NCBI RefSeq assembly: GCF_014638915.1
Contig: NZ_BMFQ01000003.1
Coordinates: 778,138 to 842,137 of the forward strand
Direction of reading: 5' to 3'
DNA: 64,000 bases
DNA from: Xanthomarina arctica
GTDB taxonomy: Bacteria > Bacteroidota > Bacteroidia > Flavobacteriales > Flavobacteriaceae
Part shown: positions 26,481 through 36,813 of the stretch, one piece after another
How positions within the stretch are numbered: position 1 is the stretch's first letter
Layout: the number at the start of each line of letters is the position of its first letter
The notes under the pieces: generated by a model
What the model saw: the letters and a program-made list of their open reading frames with translations, nothing else
What the model was told of the DNA's origin: nothing
Database searches by the model: none
Program-made: the position numbers and the translations under genes

Positions 26481-27592
26481 TGAAAAAACTAATTCTCCTC
26501 ATATTAATTAGTCTCTTTCTAATACCTGACAGTTATAGTCAGACCAAGGAAGACGTTATAAAATCTGATACTCTTAATAAGGGTAAGAAATTTCAGTTTG
26601 TGGCTATTCCCATTATTTTTTATACCCCAGAAACAAGTTTTGGATTTGGTGCTGGCGCGCAAATATTTTTATTAAAAGAGAAAAATATATATAACGACCG
26701 CGTCTCAAATATTTTTGTAGACTTTATTATGACATCTAATAAGCAATTTATTGTTGATGTGATTCCTCAAATTTATTTTGGTCAAGGTAATTATTTTCTT
26801 GACATGAGTTTTAAGTGGAAGATTTTTCCGAATAACTTTTGGGGAATTGGTAATACCACTCCAAACAGCAATGAGGAATCTTATGATATGACCTCTTACA
26901 TTACAAAAGTAAGTTTTCTAAAAAGGTTGCCTCCCGATTTAAATTTTGGCTTCGAATACATTTATGAAAATCACGATGTTACAAAGGTTCAAGAAGGTGG
27001 TCTTTTAGCTTCCGGAGAAATTCCTGGTAGCGATGGTGCCATAATAAGTGGTTTTGGTGCCATTTTTAATTTAGATTCTAGAAATAATGTGGGATCACCT
27101 ACTGCGGGACATTTACTTAAAATAAATGCCCAATTTTCAAGTGAACTTTTTGGAGCCACTCAGAATTATAACAAGTTTATTGCCGATTTACGCACCTACC
27201 AGAAAATAAGCAAACATAGTATTGTTGCCCTTCAACTTTATTACGAAGGAAATTATGGCACGGCTCCGTTTCAAGGGTTGGCTTGGTATGGTGGAGGCAA
27301 TAGAGCACGGGGCTATTACCAAGGTCGTTTTATAGATAACAGTCTATATCTCTTTCAGGCAGAATATAGATATCGCTTTAAACCAAGATGGGCATTAGCT
27401 GGGTTTGGTCTTTTTGGAAAAGTAGCAAGCGATTTTAAAGAACTCGCTAATTTTAACGAACTAAAACCTAGTGCCGGCGGAGGTTTAAGATATAAGATTT
27501 TAAAGACTCAGGATACTTGGGTAAGACTCGATGCGGCTATTGGGATTGATGGCAGTAGTGGTATTTATTTTGGTGTGAATGAAGCATTTTAG
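26480..27592 (+). CDS. BamA/TamA (Omp85)-family outer-membrane protein without POTRA
   Basis: A 370-residue protein with a signal peptide (1-20, ending SYSQ) directly followed by a barrel domain. The C-terminal half has the Omp85 hallmarks GGGNRARGYYQGRFIDNSLYLFQAEYRYRF and GGGLRYKIL. There is no room for POTRA domains, so it is not a general assembly factor; short Omp85 relatives of this kind are of unknown function. It is coupled to the preceding small outer-membrane protein gene and may form a complex with it (inference from overlap). Confidence 0.8.
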   Translation: MKKLILLILISLFLIPDSYSQTKEDVIKSDTLNKGKKFQFVAIPIIFYTPETSFGFGAGAQIFLLKEKNIYNDRVSNIFVDFIMTSNKQFIVDVIPQIYFGQGNYFLDMSFKWKIFPNNFWGIGNTTPNSNEESYDMTSYITKVSFLKRLPPDLNFGFEYIYENHDVTKVQEGGLLASGEIPGSDGAIISGFGAIFNLDSRNNVGSPTAGHLLKINAQFSSELFGATQNYNKFIADLRTYQKISKHSIVALQLYYEGNYGTAPFQGLAWYGGGNRARGYYQGRFIDNSLYLFQAEYRYRFKPRWALAGFGLFGKVASDFKELANFNELKPSAGGGLRYKILKTQDTWVRLDAAIGIDGSSGIYFGVNEAF

Positions 27593-27732
27593 AAAAGTAT
27601 TTATTTTTTTGTTTAACTTTAAGTAAAGCTCAATACTAAATTTGAGAATATGAGAACCCGAAAATTTAGCGATTTGAAAGTCTATTAGTCATATTCTAAA
27701 ACGTTAGCCATTTAAACGCTTTCAAAATTTAT

Positions 27733-28848
27733 ATGAAAAGAACCTTAGTTAAGTTTAGAAATAGTGCCTTTCGAAATTATATTAGAAAGCACGGAAAGTA
27801 TGCTCCCCTTATTTTTTTTATAGGAGGGTTTATTTTCGATACATTAACACTTGGTCGCATTGATCGCTTGTATGATTTAATTGTCTTGTGCTTACACATG
27901 AGCCTATTGACTATCACACTTTTTCTCTATAATTTAGCTGATGACGGGAAGTGGAAAAATACCTTTCTTGAGCGCTATCAGACATATTTCCCTTTAGCCA
28001 TTCAGTTTTTCTTTGGTGGACTCTCAAGTGCATTTGTTATTTATTTCTCAAGAAGTGTTTCTTTATCAAGAACCTTTTCATTCTTTATCATCCTACTTGC
28101 ATTACTTTTCGCAAACGAGTTTCTTAAAAAAAGAATCTCAAATAAATACTTACAATTTAGTGTCTATTTCTTTATAAGCTTCACATTTTTCACTTTCATA
28201 ATCCCAGTATTCATTAAATTAATGAATACGAATGTTTTTATTATTTCAGGATTAATTAGTTTAATTTTTACGCTTATATTAATAACTATCATTTATAATT
28301 TAAGTCCAAGTACGCGTGCTGAAATTCGTATTGGAAAACTTTTGGGTTTGGTATTTTCAATATACGCAATCATTAATTTATTTTATTTTTTCAAACTCAT
28401 TCCGCCTGTCCCACTTGCTTTAGAGAATGGCATCGTTGCTCACAATATTAAAGTGGAAAACAATAATTATATTATCACGTATGAAAGGGATGAATGGTAT
28501 GTGTTTTGGAGAAAGCATAGATTAAAATACCTTTACGAACCAGGTGAAAATGTTTATGTTTTTGCATCCATATTTGCTCCTACCGACATAGAGAAATCAA
28601 TTTTTCATCGTTGGGAATGGTACAACGATGAAACAGAAGAATGGGAAATTGTAGAGGATATAGGCTATGAAATTTCGGGTGGCAGAAATGGAGGTTTTCG
28701 TGGCCATACATTCAAAAGTAATGTAAAGGAAGGTTTATGGAAGGTAGAAGTGATAACTGAAGAAGAATTAGTAATAGGTGTCATTGACTTTGAAATTATT
28801 GTCAACAATTCCCTTAATCCTGTTAGGGTAATTGACAAAAAATTCTGA
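27733..28848 (+). CDS. DUF2914 domain membrane protein
   Basis: A 371-residue protein with about seven transmembrane helices (roughly 25-45, 50-68, 86-106, 113-131, 140-163, 167-190 and 203-224) and a soluble C-terminal DUF2914 domain (about 232-365). In that domain I see VYVFASIFAPTDIEKSIFHRWEWYNDETEEWEIV and the GRNGGFRGHTFKSNVKEGLWKVEVITEEELVIGVIDFEI ending. The function of this family is unknown. The start codon follows a 140-bp AT-rich gap. Confidence 0.82.
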   Translation: MKRTLVKFRNSAFRNYIRKHGKYAPLIFFIGGFIFDTLTLGRIDRLYDLIVLCLHMSLLTITLFLYNLADDGKWKNTFLERYQTYFPLAIQFFFGGLSSAFVIYFSRSVSLSRTFSFFIILLALLFANEFLKKRISNKYLQFSVYFFISFTFFTFIIPVFIKLMNTNVFIISGLISLIFTLILITIIYNLSPSTRAEIRIGKLLGLVFSIYAIINLFYFFKLIPPVPLALENGIVAHNIKVENNNYIITYERDEWYVFWRKHRLKYLYEPGENVYVFASIFAPTDIEKSIFHRWEWYNDETEEWEIVEDIGYEISGGRNGGFRGHTFKSNVKEGLWKVEVITEEELVIGVIDFEIIVNNSLNPVRVIDKKF

Positions 28849-29005
28849 CATAAAAAAGGCTACCTCAAAAGGAACACCTACTTATTAATTAAGCCTTAAA
28901 ATTGAAATTGAAAGATAGGCATTGATCAGTTTTATATAATTCTGATTAATTAGCTTAGAAAATAATATTAAATTTGAATATATAAAAAATTATAATCTAA
29001 TAAAA

Positions 29006-31303
29006 ATGAAAAAGTTAGCACTAAGTCTATTAGCATTTTTGGCTATTTTAGCCCACGTTTTTTCGCAAGAAATTCTTTGGCCAAAAGAGTTATCCCAAGG
29101 AGACTCCACATTATCCGCTTACCAACCACAAGTTGAAAGTTGGGACAATCATGAGATTTTAGATTTTAGAATGGCATTTAAACTTTCACCTTCTGGTGGA
29201 AAAGATATTGTTGGTGTCGTTTATTTAAATGCAGCAACCGATGTCAATACAATAACTCACGAAGTTTTAATAAAAGACATGCAATTTATTAAGGCAGATT
29301 TCCCTTCAATGAGCGCAGATTCTGTTCAAATAATGTCTAAAGTGGTACGTGAATTTATGACCCCTGATAAAACCTTAAACATTTCTTTAGAACAAATTGT
29401 TGCGAGCACCCCTAAAACAGCGCCAAAGAAAACTGTTGATGTAAATAATACACCTCCAGTTATTTTATACAGTTATAAGCCTACGGTTTTACTTCAATTA
29501 GACGGAGAAGCTGTAAAATCGCCTGTAACCTCATCTAATAAAACATTAGAGTATGTTATAAATTCTAATTTTCCTTTATTTTTTGATTCTACAAGTTCCT
29601 CATATTTTGTTTATGATGGTTTAGAATGGCAAAAAAGCTCCGCTGTTAATGGCCCGTGGACATTCACTAATAACTTACCAAACTCTTTAGACACACTTTC
29701 AAACAATTCAAACTGGTCACATCTAAAAGATGCCCTTCCTCCTGTTTCTAAAGCGAATAAAAAAATACCTCAAATTTTTTACTCAGATAAAACGGCTGTC
29801 CTTATTTTATTTGAAGGCACTCCGGTTTATTCAGAAATTCAGGAAACCACTTTAAAATATGCTACGAACACTGATAGTGATGTGTTTTTTAGTAGCACAA
29901 CAAACAATTACTATTATTTAGCCTCAGGACGTTGGTTTAGTGCTTCAAATTTGGAAGGACCTTGGACTTATGCTTCTAATAACTTACCTAAAGATTTTTC
30001 AAATATTCCTACAACAAGTCCAGCGGCATCCATTTTAGCTCATGTTCCAGGAACAGATGAAGCTGCAGATGCCATTATGATTGCTGAAATCCCAACAAAA
30101 ATTCAGATAAATGGTGTTGAAGCTGCAAGCAAGCTAGACATTAAATACTCTGGGAAGCCAGAATTTAAGGCTATTGATGATACAGAATTAGAATATGCCG
30201 TAAATACAACCGATAAAGTTATTGAAGTATCCAACGAATCTTATTATGCATGTGTCGATGGTGTTTGGTTTGATTCTACAACAGCAGAAGGACCTTGGCA
30301 GGCGGCAGCTACTATACCACAAGCCATTTATGAGATGCCTGCAAATTCTCCAGTGTATAATGTGACTTATGTAACTCAAACAGTTTCTCCTGACGGTATG
30401 GTTAATTCAAGTTATACTGCAGGATATGAAGGCGTTTATGTTACAAATACAGGTGTTGGCGCTGTAGTGATGTATGGATCTGGGTACTATTATCCACCTT
30501 ATTATTATTATCCTCCAATGGGTTACCCTTTATATTTTGGTTTAGCAATGACTTATGGTTGTTATGCTTATCATCCGTATTATTATGGAGGTGTAGCTTA
30601 TCACTCTTCATATAATTCTGTTACTGGGGCTTATGGTCATGGGGTAACAGCATACGGTCCTTATGGCAGTGCATCAGCTGGTAGAGGTTATAATCCTTCA
30701 ACAGGAACTTATTCAAGAGGAGCATCAGCAACAAATGGCGCGTATTCCAGAGGCGCTGGACAAGCATACAATCCTTACACTGGAGCTAGCGCAGGAACAC
30801 GACAATTTTCAAATCCTAATGGAACAGCAGGTGCTAGTAGAATTACTTCAGGAGATGGTAAAACGGCATATACTGGACATATAACGTCTAACTCTGGTGC
30901 GGAAGTGGCAGGAAAAGTTGGAGGCGTTGGTTCTGCGAGAGTTGGAGAAAGTGCTAGTGGAGATATGTACGCTTCTAAAAATGGTAATGTATATCAGAAA
31001 TCTGCAAATGGCTGGGAAAATTCTAATATGAACGGCGATAATTTTGATAAAAACAACTCTAGCGATCATCAGTTTGATGGTGATAACGGCGGAAATAATT
31101 TGTCTGGGAATAGAAGTGAATCATCGCAAATGAATGATTTGGACAATGAATTTCAAAACAGACAAAGAGGCGCTACCCAAGCTCAACAATTTGGAGGAAG
31201 ATCTGGATTTAGCGGAAGCTATGGCGGTGGCGGTGGCTTTGGCGGTAGTTTTGGTGGCGGAAGAGGCTTTGGTGGCGGTGGCGGTTTTGGAGGTAGAAGA
31301 TAA
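29006..31303 (+). CDS. Exported repeat protein with three GPW domains and Gly-rich tail
   Basis: A 765-residue protein with a signal peptide (1-20). Three repeats of a small domain are visible, each pairing a strand such as YYLASGRWF with a GPW triplet (LEWQKSSAVNGPW near 212, GRWFSASNLEGPW near 313, GVWFDSTTAEGPW near 422). Then come a tyrosine/proline-rich stretch (YYPPYYYYPPMGYP, about 495-510) and a long serine/glycine/asparagine region ending in GGGGFGG runs. It is probably cell-surface or periplasmic. I do not know the function. The repeats suggest carbohydrate or protein binding, but no catalytic motif is seen. A strong terminator follows. Confidence 0.75.
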   Translation: MKKLALSLLAFLAILAHVFSQEILWPKELSQGDSTLSAYQPQVESWDNHEILDFRMAFKLSPSGGKDIVGVVYLNAATDVNTITHEVLIKDMQFIKADFPSMSADSVQIMSKVVREFMTPDKTLNISLEQIVASTPKTAPKKTVDVNNTPPVILYSYKPTVLLQLDGEAVKSPVTSSNKTLEYVINSNFPLFFDSTSSSYFVYDGLEWQKSSAVNGPWTFTNNLPNSLDTLSNNSNWSHLKDALPPVSKANKKIPQIFYSDKTAVLILFEGTPVYSEIQETTLKYATNTDSDVFFSSTTNNYYYLASGRWFSASNLEGPWTYASNNLPKDFSNIPTTSPAASILAHVPGTDEAADAIMIAEIPTKIQINGVEAASKLDIKYSGKPEFKAIDDTELEYAVNTTDKVIEVSNESYYACVDGVWFDSTTAEGPWQAAATIPQAIYEMPANSPVYNVTYVTQTVSPDGMVNSSYTAGYEGVYVTNTGVGAVVMYGSGYYYPPYYYYPPMGYPLYFGLAMTYGCYAYHPYYYGGVAYHSSYNSVTGAYGHGVTAYGPYGSASAGRGYNPSTGTYSRGASATNGAYSRGAGQAYNPYTGASAGTRQFSNPNGTAGASRITSGDGKTAYTGHITSNSGAEVAGKVGGVGSARVGESASGDMYASKNGNVYQKSANGWENSNMNGDNFDKNNSSDHQFDGDNGGNNLSGNRSESSQMNDLDNEFQNRQRGATQAQQFGGRSGFSGSYGGGGGFGGSFGGGRGFGGGGGFGGRR

Positions 31304-31350
31304 CCTCTTTTAAACCAGCTCTACAATCTTCACATAAATTCAATAAAAAA

Positions 31351-31376
31351 AGCTCCACTAAAAGGTGGAGCTTTTC
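31351..31376. terminator. Bidirectional terminator between converging genes
   Basis: An 8-bp perfect stem AGCTCCAC / GTGGAGCT with a 6-nt loop, A-tract before and T-tract after. It serves the repeat-protein gene and the T9SS beta-helix gene. Confidence 0.88.
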
Positions 31377-31397
31377 ATTAATATAGATTTAAAAAAA

Positions 31398-32870
31398 CTA
31401 TTTAACTACTAGCTTTTTTATAGTTCTATTATTAGCACCATTCAATTCCAAGATATAAATACCAGAATTCAATTCAAGATACATCTCATTAGTACCTGGC
31501 TGAAGTTTTTTCTCCATGATTAATTTCCCATCAATGCTGTATACATTCATTGTTTCAAACAAAGTATTGTTGGACAAATATAATTGTCCGTTAGTAGGAT
31601 TAGGATAAATTGACACGGCGTTTAATTGCGATTCCTCAACACTTAAGAACCCACAATTAACTGGATCGAAGGTTACCAAACCTAATGAGCCAATATCGTT
31701 TTGATGTACAATTACTGCTTCAGCATCTGCTAGCGTGTTTGGCAAATTGTCTTCATCCCAACAATTATTCATCGCCATTATTGGATTAGGAGTATTGTTG
31801 TAAAGCGCATAAATAACGCCTCCGTTACCATTGTTAGAAAAAGCGTTTTGCCCAACATTATCAGCACCATCACCTAAATTGATAGATGCCTCGCCAATAA
31901 CGGTAATTCCCCATAGATTACCACTTATTTGGTTACCACTTGCAATAACTTCCATTCCTGCTGAAGACGTATTTAAAGAAATACCACTTCCTCCTAAATT
32001 AGGACTTCCTTGGGTGTTATTATCTTCTATTGTATTATTTCTAATATAAGCAAACGAATTGTTTCCTAAAATTGTAAGACCATAACGGTTGTCAATAATG
32101 ATATTATCGTCAATAACTGCGTTGATATTTCCAGCTACAAAATTAGATATAGCAATACCTCCTACCATATTCAAAGCACGATCACCCTTAATGGTATTTT
32201 GAATAATTTGTATAGGTTCTTCCACCATGGTCGACCCTATGTTAATTTGAGGTCGGTTAGAATTTTCTTGATTGTTCCCTTCAATATAATTATTAAAAAT
32301 GTAAGGAGACACAGCACTATTGGCAGCAGAACTAATGGCTGCTGTTTGATTAAAGCTAATAGTATTATTAGTAATTTGCGCCATCCCTCTGGAAAGTGAA
32401 ATAACACCACTAGTAGCTACACCAGACACATTATTAGTAACCACACAATTGTTAATGGTAAACGTTTCCGTTAGAACGCGTAAGCCACCTCCATATTCTA
32501 TAGTAGAATTTTGAATGTTGATTTCTGAGAACTCTTCAAAACGAAAACCTTCAAAAGGAGCATTTATATCAATAGCTGTAAAAATAACATTATCTGCATC
32601 TACGTTAAAAGTTCCAAAAACGGTAATCAAAATATCTGCCCCAATTTCTAAAGTCAAATCAGAATCAATTAGTAAAATATCTGTTTCAGAAATTGTAAGA
32701 TTCCCTACTAAAGTATAAGTGTTTCCTGTAACTGATATAGTAGATGGGCTTTCCATAACAAGGTCATCCAAAGAATAAGTTAAACCAGTATCTGGTGTCG
32801 TGTAATCTTGCGCCGAAAGTATCCCAAAGACACAAATGGTTGCAAAGAAATTAAGTAATAGTTTTTTCAT
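31398..32870 (-). CDS. T9SS-exported right-handed beta-helix protein
   Basis: A 490-residue protein. It has a signal peptide (1-20, ending LSAQ), a parallel beta-helix of many short NNxI / GGIAIS type turns (about 100-380: INIQNSTIEYGGGLRV, ISLSRGMAQITNNTISFNQT, LTILGNNSFAYIRNNTIEDN) and a type A T9SS sorting domain (about 415-490: VSIYPNPTNGQLYLSN, then GIYILELNGANNRTIKKLVVK). It should be secreted across the outer membrane and may bind or cut polysaccharide. I cannot identify catalytic residues, so binding or adhesion is equally likely. A terminator is shared with the converging gene. Confidence 0.9.
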   Translation of the reverse strand: MKKLLLNFFATICVFGILSAQDYTTPDTGLTYSLDDLVMESPSTISVTGNTYTLVGNLTISETDILLIDSDLTLEIGADILITVFGTFNVDADNVIFTAIDINAPFEGFRFEEFSEINIQNSTIEYGGGLRVLTETFTINNCVVTNNVSGVATSGVISLSRGMAQITNNTISFNQTAAISSAANSAVSPYIFNNYIEGNNQENSNRPQINIGSTMVEEPIQIIQNTIKGDRALNMVGGIAISNFVAGNINAVIDDNIIIDNRYGLTILGNNSFAYIRNNTIEDNNTQGSPNLGGSGISLNTSSAGMEVIASGNQISGNLWGITVIGEASINLGDGADNVGQNAFSNNGNGGVIYALYNNTPNPIMAMNNCWDEDNLPNTLADAEAVIVHQNDIGSLGLVTFDPVNCGFLSVEESQLNAVSIYPNPTNGQLYLSNNTLFETMNVYSIDGKLIMEKKLQPGTNEMYLELNSGIYILELNGANNRTIKKLVVK

Positions 32871-33063
32871 AAAATTGTAGTTTTTAAATTTCTATAAAAT
32901 TAGAAAATATTGATAGCAATGACTGTTAAAAATTTTTTTTTCACTAGAATACGAAAGGTAATCCACTGTTGTTACTTATATAATAATAGAGGAAGAATGT
33001 TCAAACTAATTTATTCTGAACGAAGTACAAAGGTATAAATGAATCTAAAAAACTATATTAAAA

Positions 33064-34113
33064 TTATTTTTTACCTTTCTTACTTATCATATTGGCCAAA
33101 TAATTGGCGTCTTTCGAGACCCCTCCTAATGTTGCCGATCCACGGGTAAACATCCATGGCAAGCCAATAAAGTACAACCCTTTAATATTACTAACCCCTC
33201 TATAATTTTTAGGATAACTATCTGCATCCAATTCCAAACCTTCTATCCAACTAAAATTTGGACGATACCCAGTTGCCCACACAATATTTTTAATGGTAGT
33301 TATTTTTTTAGTTTCAAAAATAATCTTGTCGTTTAAGGCATCTTTTGTTCTTCCTACAGGAATGACGTTGGTTCTAGAAAGAATTTCCTTAACATCTGTT
33401 CCAATAACTGGTTGCGTAGAAGAATTAATTTTTTTCCCTATCCAACTATACTTGCTATAGCTTAAAAACCCGACCAATGTAAACCACCACCATAATGTTT
33501 TTCCTAAAAAATTCTGAGGTAAAGATTTTACATCGGTATCTCCAGAGAAATAGACCGTTCTAGATGCGTCTTTGGAAATTTCGTTCAAAATTTGATATCC
33601 AGAATCGCCACCCCCAACTACCAACGCATCTCCTTCCTGTAATTGATGCACACCTTTATAATAATTACTGTGCATTTGAAGTATCTCTGCTGATGCTTTA
33701 GTATGACAAGGCGGTGTATAAGGAATATGAAATGGTCCTGTAGCTACAATAACATTTTTGGTTTTAATTTCGCCATTTTTATGACTAACATAAAAACCTT
33801 TTTCTGCTTTGCGTACCGATGTAACTAAGGTGTTTAATTGCACAGGAATTTCAAATGTATCGACATACAATTTAAAATAATTGGCAACCTCTATTTTAGT
33901 TGGATAATGTCCTTTGGGAGCATCAAATTTCAGGCCTGGAAGATGATTGTATTCTGTTGGAGTAAACAGTTTTAAAGAATCCCATCTATTCAACCAGGAA
34001 GCACCAATTTCTTCTTCGCCATCAACAACTATAAACTTTTTATTCATTATTTTCAAATGATAAGCCATAGCTAACCCTGCTTGCGCACCACCAATCACCA
34101 CATAATCCAACAT
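33064..34113 (-). CDS. FAD/NAD(P)-dependent oxidoreductase (flavin monooxygenase-like)
   Basis: A 349-residue protein related to YdgJ/CzcO-type flavoproteins. The FAD motif is VVIGGAQAGLAMAYHL (4-19) and the following GASWLNRWDSLKLFTP is typical of flavin-containing monooxygenases. A second Rossmann motif, VVGGGDSGYQIL, is near 167, and NIVWATGYRPNFSWI near 294 matches the ATG-type motif. The substrate is unknown. At 349 residues it is shorter than Baeyer-Villiger enzymes and close to putative thioredoxin-reductase-like or FMO-like single-component enzymes. It is monocistronic and divergent from the acyl-CoA dehydrogenase gene. Confidence 0.85.
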   Translation of the reverse strand: MLDYVVIGGAQAGLAMAYHLKIMNKKFIVVDGEEEIGASWLNRWDSLKLFTPTEYNHLPGLKFDAPKGHYPTKIEVANYFKLYVDTFEIPVQLNTLVTSVRKAEKGFYVSHKNGEIKTKNVIVATGPFHIPYTPPCHTKASAEILQMHSNYYKGVHQLQEGDALVVGGGDSGYQILNEISKDASRTVYFSGDTDVKSLPQNFLGKTLWWWFTLVGFLSYSKYSWIGKKINSSTQPVIGTDVKEILSRTNVIPVGRTKDALNDKIIFETKKITTIKNIVWATGYRPNFSWIEGLELDADSYPKNYRGVSNIKGLYFIGLPWMFTRGSATLGGVSKDANYLANMISKKGKK

Positions 34114-34431
34114 CTTTTTCTTAATTAGAATTCTTTACAAAAATAGCCACAAAAGGAAGAACAATCAGTGTTTATATTAATTTAAAAGCTTTTTTCATTC
34201 TAAACTTCACTAATCTTATTGAACATAAACCTGAGAATTAAATTGCCAGTAGCAACTATAAATTAGATTTCAAAATAGGATAAACTTTTACCCAAATAAC
34301 AGATGTTCATTTTTTATTATGAAAATTACTATATTTAGAGCACGCTCATTTTTAAAGTAACTTCGGAATAAGTTAAGCATGAGAGTATAATTTGAAAAAA
34401 AATATTATCCAAAAAATCATAAATAAATCCT
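34114..34431. other. 318-bp divergent intergenic region
   Basis: AT-rich and without a gene. It must hold promoters for the flavoprotein (left) and acyl-CoA dehydrogenase (right) genes. TATAATTTG at about 34386 resembles a -7 box for the latter. I see no repeat or RNA structure. Confidence 0.35.
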
Positions 34432-35793
34432 ATGGAACTCTTCAAGAAAATAAAACAAATTACCCATTTAATGAAACAAATAGATTTCAAAGAATTGGGA
34501 GAAATTTCAGAAAAAATAGATTTACCTAAAATCATGAAATCCGTAGGTGAATTAGACGATAATCAACTTAAAGGCTTAATGAAAATGCTTACTGAAAAAG
34601 CAAAAAAAGGACAGCACAAGTTACCTCCCATCGATGGTGACTTTTATGATTACGATTTAAAATTAAGTCAAGAACAACGAGATATTCAAATGAAAGTTCG
34701 TGGCTTTATGGAAACTGAAATTGATCCAATTGCAAATCATTATTGGAATAAAGCAGAATTTCCAATGGAAATCATTCCAAAAATGGCTGCCTTAAATATT
34801 TGTGGTGTGGCTTACGAAGGATATGGTTGTCCTAATCTACCTTTTCTTATGGAAGGTATTATTGCTGAAGAATTAGCACGTGTTGATGTTTCCATTTCCA
34901 CCTTTTTCGGGGTTCATAGCGGCCTTGCCATGGGCTCAATATACCTTTGCGGCAGTGAAGAACAAAAACAAGAATGGCTTCCAAAAATGCAAAAAATGGA
35001 AGCTATTGGAGCCTTTGGTCTAACCGAACCTAATGTAGGTAGTGGCGTTGCAGGTGGCATGGAAACCACCTGTCAGAAAGTTGGTGATGAATGGATTTTA
35101 AACGGACAAAAAAAATGGATAGGTAACGCTACTTTTGCAGATGTTATTATTATTTGGGCTAGAGATGTAGATGACAACCAAGCTAAAGGATTCCTAATGC
35201 GAAAAGGAAATCCTGGTTATAAAGCAGAAAAAATTGAAAATAAAATGGCTTTACGGACGGTACAAAATGCTCTGATTACCATAACCGATTGTAAAATACC
35301 TGAAGGAGACCGATTGCAAAAAGCAAATTCTTTTAGAGATACAGCCAAAGTTTTACGAATGACGCGTGCTGGTGTTGCTTGGCAAGCATTAGGCTGTGCC
35401 AGAGGCGCTTATGAGAGTGCTTTAAAATACACTAAAAAGCGTGAACAGTTTGGAAAGCCTATTGCAAAGTTTCAGCTCATTCAAAATCATTTGGTGGAAA
35501 TGCTTGCAAATCTTACAGCTATGAAAGCCATGGTTTTTCGTCTTTCAGAATTACAAGATCAAGGATTATTAACTGATGAACATGCTTCGCTAGCTAAAGT
35601 ATTTTGCTCCATGCGTACCAGAGATGTGGTAAGTCGTGCGCGTGAAGTTATGGGTGGTAACGGTATTTTATTAGAATATGATGTGGCTCGTTTTGTTGCA
35701 GATGCAGAAGCTATTTATTCTTATGAAGGCACTAAAGAGATCAACTCATTAATTGTAGGTAGAGCCATTACTGGTTATAGCGCGTTTGTTTAA
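34432..35793 (+). CDS. Acyl-CoA dehydrogenase family protein
   Basis: A 453-residue flavoenzyme. After an unusual about 60-residue charged N-terminal extension (MELFKKIKQITHLMKQIDFKEL, then DNQLKGLMKMLTEKAKKG), the standard fold follows: LSQEQRDIQMKVRGFMETEI, IGAFGLTEPNVGSG (FAD), WILNGQKKWIGNATFADVIIIWAR, then YTKKREQFGKPIAKFQL, REVMGGNGILLEYDVARF and YSYEGTKEINSLIVGRAITG with the likely base E432. The late position of the glutamate and the GTKEIN context resemble glutaryl-/short-chain enzymes. The chain-length preference cannot be read. The extension is a helix-rich addition I do not recognise. Confidence 0.9.
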   Translation: MELFKKIKQITHLMKQIDFKELGEISEKIDLPKIMKSVGELDDNQLKGLMKMLTEKAKKGQHKLPPIDGDFYDYDLKLSQEQRDIQMKVRGFMETEIDPIANHYWNKAEFPMEIIPKMAALNICGVAYEGYGCPNLPFLMEGIIAEELARVDVSISTFFGVHSGLAMGSIYLCGSEEQKQEWLPKMQKMEAIGAFGLTEPNVGSGVAGGMETTCQKVGDEWILNGQKKWIGNATFADVIIIWARDVDDNQAKGFLMRKGNPGYKAEKIENKMALRTVQNALITITDCKIPEGDRLQKANSFRDTAKVLRMTRAGVAWQALGCARGAYESALKYTKKREQFGKPIAKFQLIQNHLVEMLANLTAMKAMVFRLSELQDQGLLTDEHASLAKVFCSMRTRDVVSRAREVMGGNGILLEYDVARFVADAEAIYSYEGTKEINSLIVGRAITGYSAFV

Positions 35794-36029
35794 ACAGGTA
35801 ATTAATATTCTGAGACAACTGATAGCCAAATAATTAAAAAGTGTTCTCAAAACAATTTAAGCTTTAAGAATAAATGCAATTAATTTATATAAAAAAATAA
35901 TAATCCTTTTATCTTTAGGCTTTAAAATATCCAAAATGTTTCATCTCAACATCGGGCTGAAGAATCGATTCATTCTTCAGTCTCATATCATTTTTAGAAT
36001 GGAACATTTGCGAAATATTAACGCTATTC

Positions 36030-36812
36030 ATGAATAACAATTCCATATTTAAAAGTCAACCTAATTTTCGCGATTTAGGTGGCGTACATACTAAATCAGG
36101 TCAAAAAGTAAAGGAAAACAGTATATTTCGATCGAGTTTTTTAGGAAAGATGGACGAAAATGAATTGTTCATATTAAAAGATTTAAATGTAGGAGAAATT
36201 CTTGACTTAAGAACCTCGCAGGAAATTGACCTTATTGGAAAAGGAGATTATCCAGAAAGTATCAACTATCAGAACATTCCTCTAAACGCTGGAAACATTA
36301 CCAAATCTCTGATTCCCATATTTACAAAAGGAGAATTTCATTTATTAGATTCCAACATCTTGGAACAAATCTATTTCGATCTTATCACAAAATTCACAAC
36401 GGAATTAGCTTCTATTTACAGAGAAATCCTCAATGCCAATAATGGAATTATTTACCACTGCAGTCATGGTAAAGATAGAACTGGAATTATAAGTGCTTTA
36501 CTCCTAGACTTTTTTGAAGTAGACAGAAAACACATTTATTCAGACTACCTAATGTCAAATGAATTCTTAAAAAAATCCAATGACTACCAACTTCAAATGA
36601 TTAAGGATAATTTTTCCAAACAATTTAATAGAGAAGTTTCCGAAGAGGAATTTGCTCCTGTAAAATCACTTTTCTATGTCCATGAAGGTATATTGAAAAA
36701 CATTTTTGAATATATAGATAAAACACATGGCTCAGTAAGAAATTATTTCCAAAGTGAATTAGGGCTCAATGAAGAAGAAATTGAATTATTAAAATCAAAA
36801 TATTTAGAATAA
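36030..36812 (+). CDS. Tyrosine-protein phosphatase (IphP/PTP-like)
   Basis: A 260-residue protein with the CX5R phosphatase loop HCSHGKDRTG (C144, R150) and the N-terminal NFRDLGGVHT motif of the IphP-type PTP family. EILDLRTSQEID (about 56-67) supplies the general structure. No signal peptide is visible, so it should be cytoplasmic. The substrate is unknown; members act on phosphotyrosine, phosphoinositides or nucleotides. It is followed after 1 bp by the CrtC-like gene, and that by the PEP-utilising enzyme, so the three form an operon. Confidence 0.88.
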   Translation: MNNNSIFKSQPNFRDLGGVHTKSGQKVKENSIFRSSFLGKMDENELFILKDLNVGEILDLRTSQEIDLIGKGDYPESINYQNIPLNAGNITKSLIPIFTKGEFHLLDSNILEQIYFDLITKFTTELASIYREILNANNGIIYHCSHGKDRTGIISALLLDFFEVDRKHIYSDYLMSNEFLKKSNDYQLQMIKDNFSKQFNREVSEEEFAPVKSLFYVHEGILKNIFEYIDKTHGSVRNYFQSELGLNEEEIELLKSKYLE

Positions 36813-36813
36813 G